A DNA stretch of 64,000 nt, taken from Terfezia claveryi. Its lineage: Eukaryota; Ascomycota; Pezizomycetes; Pezizales; Pezizaceae. Where the stretch lies: NCBI GenBank assembly GCA_015179025.1, contig WHUX01000121.1:1-64000 (forward strand), written 5' to 3'. A program made the position numbers and the translations under genes. Under the pieces are notes generated by a model. The model saw nothing but the letters and a program-made list of their open reading frames with translations. It was not told the origin of the DNA and searched no databases. Positions 55,881 through 64,000 of this stretch are shown in pieces. Numbering within the stretch: position 1 is the first letter of the stretch; each line of letters begins with the position of its first letter.

Positions 55881-55945
55881 GAAAACCCAAGCGAAACAAC
55901 CTAGCGAAACAACCTAGCGAAATAACCAAGCGAAACAACAAGCAG
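55881..55945. repeat. AGCGAAACAACC-type short tandem repeat
   Basis: It is four to five copies of a 14-15-bp unit with small changes. No coding meaning is seen. Confidence 0.75.
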
Positions 55946-56069
55946 AGGTAGAAAATATAACATACAAATAAATAAATAAAATGCAACATAATATAACAGA
56001 AATCAAGGCCCCCTCTGTAATACTAATATAAGCCGATTCAACAGCAGAATTTAGCTGTATGATGTTGAA

Positions 56070-56336
56070 ACTGACGGTAGGCATGGCGCAGTGGTAAGTT
56101 CTTTACTTTACGGTCATGGTTACTTATTGAGGGCCCAAGTTCGAATCCCAGTGGAGGCAAAAAGTTAATTGCCTTAATATCATTGGAAAGGACGAGGGAG
56201 CAGGGTTGTCGGGTATCCATTCCTTAATGCTCCAGTTCACTATATCTCCACCAAATCACAAGTCTACAACGAGGGCGACCTAAGAAGTAGTGTGATGGCG
56301 CTCGGAGCATAGTGGACTGGGGCAACTCGTTTTTTA
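56070..56336 (+). mobile_element. tRNA-derived SINE-like unit
   Basis: TGGCGCAGTGG at 56084-56094 is a perfect RNA polymerase III A box, and AGTTCGAATCC at 56138-56148 is a near-perfect B box, 43 bp apart. The T-stem and acceptor stem cannot pair well, so it is not a working tRNA. The body continues past the tRNA-like head and ends at a T-run near 56330-56336, as in SINEs. A second copy would be needed for proof; none is seen in this window. Confidence 0.55.
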
Positions 56337-56489
56337 AATTTAAAATAAAAGTTCTTTTCTATTTTTTTCTATTAAACTTAAACACCAGCAAATATAGTCA
56401 GTAGAAGGGGCAGGCTTATTTATTATAGAAGCCATTGGGAAGAGGCTTATATGAGCTTTTGGTAATCAGCTTATGCGAGCTATTAGGAG

Positions 56490-56630
56490 CGGGCTTATAT
56501 GAATTGCTCGGAAGCAGCTGAATTGCTCGAAAGCAGCTGAATTGCTCGGAAGTAGCTGAATTGCTCGGAAGCAGCCTATATAAGCAATTGGAACAGTCTT
56601 ATATAAATTGCTCGGAAGTAGAGGAGGTTA
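56490..56630. repeat. 18-bp tandem repeat (AATTGCTCGGAAGCAGCTG)
   Basis: Five to six copies of an 18-19-bp unit are present, partly decayed, with flanking TTATATGAATTGCT variants. Confidence 0.85.
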
Positions 56631-56849
56631 GAATAGATATATAATCATTATATTTGTTGATATAGAAACGAGCATGGTTGAGTATTCATCGGACTGCATC
56701 CAAGCCTGGAATGCTTCCTTGGTACCATCAGGAAAAATAGAGGTAGACATAATAGGTAGGGGTAAATATAGACTGGGGATCTACTGTAAGTAAAGAAGTT
56801 GTCGATATCTAGACTTCTTATGAAGCTTTCCTTAGTAGAGGCAATACAT

Positions 56850-57135
56850 ATAACTTAATTGGGGAATGTGCTGGATGCCCTAGCCAGCATTACGCATAAT
56901 TGGAGAATGCGCTGGACACCCTAGCCAGCAAAATGTCTTATACAAGCCTAGCTAGCAATACGCATAATCGGGGAATGCACTGGACACCCTAGCCAGTATT
57001 ATGCATAATTGGGGAAGGGAATATACTGCACGCTCTAGCCAGCAATACGCATAATCGGGGAATGAGCTGGATGCCCAAGCCAGCAATATGCATAATTAAA
57101 GAATGTATTAGGTAGCAATACACAATACGAATGTC
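56850..57135. repeat. About 45-60-bp minisatellite (GGGGAATG..CTGGACACCCTAGCCAGCAATACGCATAAT)
   Basis: Five or more irregular copies of a unit carry CTGG...CCAG inner complementarity. Lengths vary because of small insertions between copies. Confidence 0.85.
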
Positions 57136-58897
57136 TTTCCGAGCCTAACTAGCAATACATTCTCTGACACCAATGTCATGGATATGTTCAATGTATGTAT
57201 ATTGCATACAAAACAATGACTGCAGTAACAAATAAACAAACCAAAAATAGGAGTGAAAGTATCGCCACACCAGCAGGCAAGCCAAAAATATTAACGAAGA
57301 GCAAAAATCAAGAAATATAAAACATGCTTCAGCATCTTCTTGAAGGCAAGGCAATGCAAGGCAATATTGCTGGAGGCAAGGCAACTCTCGTTTGGATATT
57401 TCTTGTTATATGCTCTGCTTGGATTCATAAGCCTATTCCACAACATTTCCTAGCGGTAGTTAACTTCATTTTATAGTTACCTATTTTCTCTTGCTATAAG
57501 CATATATTGGTTACAAGCATACTTCTCCTGGTTTGAACGATATGCTTGTATCGAGAGTCCTCTGTATGCCACAATTCACTCAGCGGAGAGTATTGATAAA
57601 CCACATTTGGGGGATCATAGAGCTTCTCATAGAGGTGCAGAAGGAGCTTCCGGGAGATGACATGATATTAGAGCTGTTGGACGAGGCGTTGGGTGTTTAT
57701 AGAAAGATATTGACACGCAAACTTTCTCTTTTACATCTTTATACGCTGATAGTTTTCCATGTAGACTCTGCTGGTTTTCTTCCATCCGTTGCTCTACTTC
57801 TTCCTTTGTCCAATTTCGAATTCGAGTGGGCTTTGGCTTTTCAGATGTCATTGATAGTTGATGCTGCAATATTGGGCAATGTTGTGATATCGTGATGTTG
57901 TGTCGTGATGTTGACTACAGTGCTAATTTAATTTCAATTATCTCGTTGGGACTCTTGAGTCCCTTTACCAATTACCTAAGAGTTGATTAAAGGGAAAACC
58001 TTTGGAATAGACGTCATGCAGACTCTCATCCATCCAACAACACTAAAGCAGCACTAAACCCAACCAGACTTCACTAAACCTTTCTCACCAACACAACCAA
58101 ATACCCGCGTTAATGACACTACAATTCACCCAACCACCACGCGCAGCAGCATACCAAGCATACCAAACCTAGCATACCCAGCATACCTAGCATACCCAGC
58201 ATACCCTGTGCATTCCTTTCTTTACGCGATGCAATATTTTCCAGTTATCGTATAGTACACTTGAGCTTCCGGGAAGGCTCCGCTGAATATACCTATCGCT
58301 ATACACGCTCCTGTGCTTTACATTACGCGCTGTTACCGGTACCTAGACCTCTCGCGCTTCTGTAGACCTGTTCTCATACTGTATATACTAAGGCTCTAGT
58401 CATAAAGTACAACTGCTCATACGCTCTGATATGGAGGCATGCTATAAATTACGTGCTCCTATTTCTATACCTTGGCTTGATATGCTTCCATAGCTTCAGG
58501 GTAATCCAGTTTCATGTACTCTCGATCAGACACCGACATCAACGTTCAAGGACCGAGCAACTGGACGAACTCGACATCCAGGACGACCCCGACGTCGCAG
58601 ATAAGCTTAAGTTGTCTAGCACGCTCGCACGAGCACGGCTATCCAACTTTCCTGTTCCTTTTAGAAGAATCACACAATCCCCCTGAGGTCGAGCTCGATC
58701 GTTCTCAAAGTGCGGGGCTTCCCTTTGACTAATACACGTAGCAACCACCCCAACCTAGGTTGGTCTGGGCTACTAGTCAGCGGGTCAACAGGTACAAGGC
58801 ACTCACGTGCTAGAGGTGATTGTTGCCCAGGCAACTATCATACTAGGGCTTTTCTTCATTTTTCAGGCACAAGTAACTAGACATCAGGATAGTTTCT
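57136..58897. other. Gene-poor stretch leading into the LINE
   Basis: A minus-strand open frame at 57869-57627 has a plausible composition (RIRNWTKEEVEQRMEENQQ) but is short and of unknown family. 58140-58210 has a CAGCATACC-type tandem repeat. 58500-58890 is probably the 5' untranslated region of the LINE. No other support for genes. Confidence 0.4.
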
Positions 58898-61700
58898 ATG
58901 ACCATGGCTCCACCCCCCAAGGGTGTCGTCTACGGCCCCATCAAGGACTGGGGAAAGGGCAGCTGCAAGCTGCTCCTTGAATTTGGCAGCGAGGAGGGGA
59001 AGAAGGGGAGGAGGCAGTACGTACTAGAAGAGGTGACCAGCTGGGCAGGAGTACCGGAGTTCGGAGACAGAGGAGCGGAAGCCCTTGATCTGGCCATGGC
59101 CAACACGGAACGGGCAAGGGAGGGCTGGCAGGGGGAGGGGGACTGGTGCAGACACATTTCTCAGGTCGAGAGAGATCTCAGGGGAGAGGAAGAGATAATT
59201 AGGGTTACGGACGGGCCCTCGGCAGAAAGGGCGGTTGGGATTCTGTCCAAGGGAATTGCTATCCAGGACGGTGCAGCCAACGGCCAGCTTGAAGGATATG
59301 AGGTAGACTATCAAACGGCGGTCCAGGAGGACGGGATGCTGGAGAGTATCACGGTCAGGCCAGCTAGGGTATCCGGGGAAGCAATCTTTGGGATGGCACA
59401 CCATTGGACCTTGATGACCCCAATAAGTAAGAAGGGAGCTATTAAGGGGCAGCCGGCAGGGTGGGTGGGCAGGTTAGGGGAGGTCGGAGAGGAAGAGGGA
59501 GAGTCTGAAGATGAGGTCATGAGAAAGAAAGGTAAGAAGCGCAGGATAGGGGAGGCGAGACCCTTAGAGGTGCTAGAGAAGGAGCTGGGCGTAGATTCGG
59601 TTGAGCCAGCAGTACCACGGGATTTGGAGGACATCAGGGCAAATGTCTTTGGGGTAACTCCACCAGCCTGGAACCTGAAAGAGAGCCAGGAAGATTGGTT
59701 GACGGAGAAGCCACAAGCAACCTTGGACTGGGCAGAGGACATGGATAGGGGGACGGCAGGCCTCCTGACCCTAGAAGATAGCACACATGCAGTCAAAAGC
59801 TTATCGGAAGAGGAGGCTGAGGAGCTGACTAAGGGATTGTTAGAGGGACAGGGACATAGCAAGGATGAGGAAGATGAAGATATGGAAGGCGAGGATGAGG
59901 GGACAGAAGATAAACGGAACTCGTGGAAAAGGATCCACGAGCCGAGAACTGAGCTGGAGGTGGTGGAGTCCATTAGAGAAAACGCTAAGGTCCTGGAGGA
60001 ACTAGCGGGGCTGAGAAAGGAGGAGAGGTCTTGGAGGTCGAAGCAGCAGGGTAGCGTCGCCAGGAACCTAATAATATCAGGGGGGGAGAGTATTGAGGGG
60101 GGTGGTGTATAGATGGGACAGTGGAGGGGAGGGGGGCTGGAAGGCCCTCACCGCATATGAGATAGCGAGAGGTAAGCTTGATAATGCCCTAGCAGTATCT
60201 GAGGCAGAACGCTGCTGGAGACAGGTGTCGGAGGTCAGACCAGGGGTCCTTAGGGGGCTGGAAAGGGAACTTAAGGAGGTTAGAGAACAACTGGCGTTAC
60301 TAGCAGTTGCAATGGGAGCCGGAACAGTGGAGGAACAGGTAAAGGTGCAGAGGACCATCAACGCAAGAAAAGGGAGAGTGGAGGAGGAAAAGAGGAAGGA
60401 AAAGGAGGTCAAAAAAATTGAGGCGAGGAGAAGAGAAGCTGAGGCTGAGAGAAAAGAGGAACTTAAGGCTCAGGAGGAGGCAGTTAGGGTAGCAGCACAG
60501 GCCAAGGCAGTCCGAGACAGCCAGCAGAAGGCATGGGACGCATGCGAGGGAACTCTGGAGGAGTTAGCCAAGAAGAATAGGTCAAAACTTGATGAAGATG
60601 AACTGATAAGCCTAGGGCAGAAAATGAAGGAGGCTAAAGCCATGAAAGAGAGGATAGAGAAGGAGACTAGACAACCATTGGAGACCAGGGTGGGAAGGTC
60701 TAGACAGGTGGTTAATGGGGAGATCTTAAAAACAGTGGAGGTGGTAGTGGGACATAAGCAGAATATAGACTCGAAAGGCAAGGCCGAGTTGGAAACTGCG
60801 GTGGCGAAGGTAAACCTATCGCTGAGAACCATTGGGATCACTGTAGACCACACAGCCTGGGCAGTTACAGCGAAGGCAGGCACGGGGGAATTTGCAGATG
60901 AGTCGATCTGGTCAGTAAGTAAGGTGGCTCAGGAGATGGACCCTCTCAAGGTAGCATGAGAAGTAGGAAGGATGCTGGTTCAGACGTTTGGCCGAACGGA
61001 GGAGATGCTAAACGTCTGGGTTGGGGAGGGCTCATCCGTCAAGATGATTGTCCCTACAGCTCCAATGGTAGTAGCAAGGGATAGGAAATCCTTAGCTTTA
61101 AAGCTCAGAGAGGAGAACAAGGATATGGTAGGAGGAAAGAGAATGCCTAAGGCCTGGGAGGGTGCTAGGGTAACAGGGTTTACTTTTGATGCAGCAGACG
61201 CAACAGAGGCCATCAGGTTGGTAAAGGCGGGGATTATGGGGGATGGTAAGAGGAGGAAGGTAGCTTTTTTTGAACAAGGAGGGGCAGTGCAAGAGGCCGG
61301 GAAAAAGAAAACGGAGATACCAAAGGGCCCAAGAGGCTGGGGACCTCCCCATCAGCAAAACAGCCAGTATCAGCAGAATAGCCAGTATGGATGGCAAAAC
61401 GGCCAGTATGGCCGGCAAAACAGCCAGTCCGGGCAAAATAACCGGTTACAACCGGTGCAGTGCTACAGTTGCCAGGGGTGGGGCCACGTCAGGCGGGACT
61501 GTATAGCCAGGGGCAGGGTAGCCCTTGACAGGAGGGGAAAAAAGATAGATAAAGAAGGCTTCGAGAAGGTGGTCGGAAAAAAGGGAAAGGCAGAGGACCT
61601 GGCGGTGACTCTCAGTACAAGAAAGAGGGGGAGGGAGGGCGCCGAGCGAGGAGCAGAGGAAGAGGGGGGGGGGTCCGCTACGGCGGACGCCCGCTTGTAA
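58898..61700 (+). pseudogene. LINE ORF1 (nucleic-acid-binding), frameshifted
   Basis: The first part (58898-60112, 404 codons) has basic stretches (MRKKGKKRRIG) and a long acidic run near residues 325-350. Near 60085-60112 the protein passes to another frame around G-runs. The second frame (from 60093) has coiled-coil sequence rich in Glu, Lys and Arg. It is interrupted by one TGA at 60957-60959 and continues from the ATG at 60972 to 61700. A Gln/Asn-rich spacer (SQYQQNSQYGWQNGQY) precedes a CCHC knuckle, CYSCQGWGHVRRDC, near 61463-61504. ORF1 proteins of this type bind the element RNA. Confidence 0.8.
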
Positions 61701-61701
61701 G

Positions 61702-64000
61702 GGCATCCAGGTTGCATACCAGAATGTAGCAGGGAGCAGTGTAAATGCCCATGCGTTTCTGGAATGGTGTCGGGAAGAAGGAGTAGTTTTAGCTTTTATA
61801 GGAGAGGCCTGGATTGATAAGAAGGGGAAAGGGACGCAAAGCCACCCAACATTCACACTAGGATCAGAGGTCAAGTTGGGGAGAAGGGTATTGGTCTATT
61901 GGGATAAGAGATGGAATGGTAGGGTTAAGGTAAAGAGTGAAGAGGATAATGCAGTTTTCGTAATGGTAGGGAAGAGGCTAGTAGGGGGCGTGTATGCTAG
62001 CGGGAAGTAGCATGGGGAGCGGTGGAAGGCATGGCTGGGTTCAATTGGTAGTAAGATGGGACCGAAGGGAGGGGTAGTCGGGGACTGGAATGCACATGAT
62101 GAACTGTGGGATGCAGGCTGTAGGACAGACAGCAGAGGGAGGACTATGGCGGAATGGATAGAGGGGACAGGCATAGAAGTAGTAGATGGGGATGTGGGGT
62201 GGACCTGGGAGAGAAAAAGGGGGGAAAATCTGGAAAGAAGCAGAATCGACCTTTTTCTGAGTAGAGGGGAGGCAAGCTGGGAAGGCATGAGGAGGGAAAA
62301 GCTGAGTTCAGACCATTGGGCAATCAAGGCAGAAATCGAATGCGAGGAGGAGGAGGTCGAACAAGGGTCAGAGGAAAAAGAGGTAGTTGACTGGGGGAGG
62401 CTAGAGAAGATAGTTGAAAGCCTAGAGAAGGAAGGGAAAGAGAGTGAGGAAAGGTAGTATAGAGGCCTCCAAGGCGATACTCCATACAAAAAATTGCAGG
62501 CTCTGAGAGCAGAGTGCTCCAAGAAACTGAAGATTATAGGATGGTCGAAATGCTGGTAGGACGAGGAACTTTCCACCCAGCTACGGATTACTAGGAGAAG
62601 CAGGAGGGAGAACTTGGGCGAGGAGCTCACACAGGAGGCTAGGGCTAGAAGATGGAAAGCACAGAAGGAGAAACTCAGGGGAATGATCAGGCAAAAGAAG
62701 AGAGAATGCTGGCAAGCCTTCTGTGAGGAGAAAGGAGCCAAGGACCCATGGGATATAGTAAAATGGGCGAAGGACCCATGGCACCTAAGACAGCATATGA
62801 AAGGGCTAGCAGATGCAGAAGGAAGACCCCTGCTAGATGATAATGATAAAGCCAAAGGGTTGATTAGAGACCACTTTAGCTGGAAGGAGGACGGAAGAAA
62901 GTTAGAAGAGGAGGGGAAAGAGGAGGAGAGCGAGGAGGAAAACGAAGGAGGAAGGACACATCTAGATGAGAGGGAGGCCAAGGCGATAGAAGGCTGGGGG
63001 AGGGCAGTAAGAAAGGTATTACAGGGGACTCGCAATGGCTCGGCCCCAGGCCCTGATGGCATAAGCTATAGGTTTATCAAGACGGTTCTGAAAACCAAGC
63101 TAGGTGAAGAGTTGATTTGGGAAATAGCGCACAACCTGGAGAAGGGCAGGATCCCTAGAGATTGGCAATTTAGTAAAGTGGTGATGATACCTAAACTAGG
63201 GAAGGACCATGAGATGACTAAGGGGTGGAGGCCCATAAACCTAATTAACTGCGTCGGGAAATTAGGGGAAAAGGTAGTGGCCGATAGACTGCAGGAGGCC
63301 GGGTTACTTCACAGGCACCAGTTCGGATCGGTAAGGGGCAGGTCGGCTACGGAGGCAGCCCTGAGGACAGTAACGAGAGCTCAAAGATGTCTGGCTGGGG
63401 GGGGAGCAGTTGGCTGGGCGTTCTGGGATGTCAAGGGGGGATTCCAGAATGTGAGGGAGAAAGACGTGGTGAGAGAACTGAAGAAGTCCACGAAGGGGAG
63501 GAGATGGATCCCATGGGTTAGGGAGTTCTTCCGAGCCAGGGAATTCGAGTTAGAATGGGATGGGGTAGTAAGGGGAAAAGGCAAGACAAACCAAGGGGCT
63601 CCCCAGGGGTTACCCCTATCCCCGGTGATTTTCCTGATATGGATGACACCCATTATCGGGAGAATGGAGTAGGAACTGGCAAGCCAGCTAGGGATGGAAG
63701 CGGACATGGAACTCCCTTCCTATGTGGATGATCTACACCTAAACATATGCGTCTGGGATTTCATAGACGTAGATATGGCTGCCTGGCTAGAAACAGCGGA
63801 TCAGGTAGTAAACCGGGTAGCTGAGGAGAACTATCTACCTCTAGAGGACAGTAAACACGAGGAGTTGGTACTAAGGAAGAAGAGGAGGCGAAAAGATAAA
63901 GAGGTCAAGACAGTCAAATGGGTAGGCTTTCTCATGGATGAGAGCCTGACGTTTAAAGAGCATTGGAAGAGCCGGATTGCCAAAGCCTGCAAGCTGTTGG
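61702..64000 (+). pseudogene. LINE ORF2: endonuclease and reverse transcriptase, with TAG stops, cut by window end
   Basis: The frame starts GIQVAYQNVAGSSVNAHAFLEW. The endonuclease region shows LAFIGEAWI, VVGDWNAHDELWD, SRIDLFLS and SSDHWAIKAEI, the usual active-site boxes. Reverse transcriptase follows: NGSAPGPDGISYRFIK, WRPINLINCVGKLGEKVV, HQFGSVRGRSATEAA, NQGAPQGLPLSPVIFLIW and SYVDDLHL (catalytic YVDD intact). Four in-frame stops, at about 62008, 62455, 62558 and 63670, are all TAG, each explicable by one C-to-T or G-to-A change from Gln or Trp. RNase H or zinc-finger parts lie beyond 64000. Confidence 0.87.

Larger units (their letters stand above)
58898..64000 (+). mobile_element. Tad-like non-LTR retrotransposon (LINE), 3' end outside window
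   Basis: On one strand, in order: ORF1 in two frames (58898-60112 and 60093-61700) ending in a zinc knuckle, then ORF2 from about 61702 with an AP-type endonuclease and reverse transcriptase, still open at the window end. This two-ORF architecture with a CCHC knuckle in ORF1 is that of fungal Tad-clade LINEs. ORF2 has four TAG stops and ORF1 a frameshift plus one TGA, so this copy is dead but recent. Confidence 0.87.

Noticed and set aside
56074..56160. Functional tRNA gene
   Set aside because: A and B boxes are present, but the T-stem and acceptor stem do not pair and no sensible anticodon arm forms. A SINE head fits better.

Overview
The window looks like a repeat-rich, gene-poor part of a filamentous ascomycete (Pezizomycotina) genome. 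Evidence: spliceosomal introns of 45-95 nt with GT...AG ends and CTRAY-like branch sites, fungal gene families (a FunK1 kinase, a TET/JBP-like dioxygenase, a Mis18-type protein), Ty3/Gypsy chromoviruses, Ty1/Copia elements, a Tad-like LINE, and a pogo/Fot1-like transposase. Most transposon genes are full of TAG/TAA stops and TpA-rich codons, as expected of repeat-induced point mutation or a similar C-to-T process. The species cannot be fixed from the sequence; a truffle-like Pezizomycete would fit but is only a guess.

Layout. 1-29767 is one nest of LTR retrotransposons. Copia-1 (minus its 5' end) is the outer frame: 16938-18000, then 28022-29767. Gypsy-1 (minus strand, 1-16937) interrupts its integrase. 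Gypsy-2 (1772-7972, complete with both LTRs) and a 2.1-kb foldback palindrome (about 9447-11565) lie inside Gypsy-1. Copia-2 (18006-28016, both LTRs and a 5-bp target duplication) lies inside Copia-1. Gypsy-3 (minus strand, 19665 to about 25100, 5' LTR missing) lies inside Copia-2.

30.9-35.5 kb is a compact island of ordinary host genes: a DUF3605/GIG1-like gene (minus), a TMEM208/SND2 gene (plus), ribulose-5-phosphate 3-epimerase (minus) and a Mis18-domain gene (plus). Each adjacent pair is divergent or convergent with short spacers.

36.8-47.1 kb is DNA-transposon territory. A Tad-LINE tail runs into a Fot1/pogo transposase pseudogene that carries two nested insertions. One is 264 bp with an 8-bp duplication. 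The other is 2.19 kb with a 6-bp duplication, ends based on CCATACCGGTATGG palindromes, and a 24-bp tandem array. Next comes one arm of a second foldback copy, split by a 3.9-kb element that has a 9-bp duplication and a giant inverted array of about 40/43-bp monomers.

48.0-50.6 kb holds an intact FunK1 kinase with an N-terminal PD-(D/E)XK-like region. 51.7-52.4 kb is a TA-flanked inverted-repeat element. 52.8-53.8 kb holds the 5' end of a Copia element (LTR, primer site, gag), whose LTR stops 56 bp before an intact TET/JBP-like dioxygenase gene (53.9-54.9 kb). 55-58.9 kb contains a transposase tail, a tRNA-derived SINE-like unit and several minisatellites. From 58.9 kb to the window end is a Tad-like LINE with ORF1 (zinc knuckle), endonuclease and reverse transcriptase, decayed by TAG stops and a frameshift.

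The genes most likely to be working are the four island genes, the FunK1 kinase and the TET/JBP-like enzyme. The rest is mobile DNA at different stages of decay.
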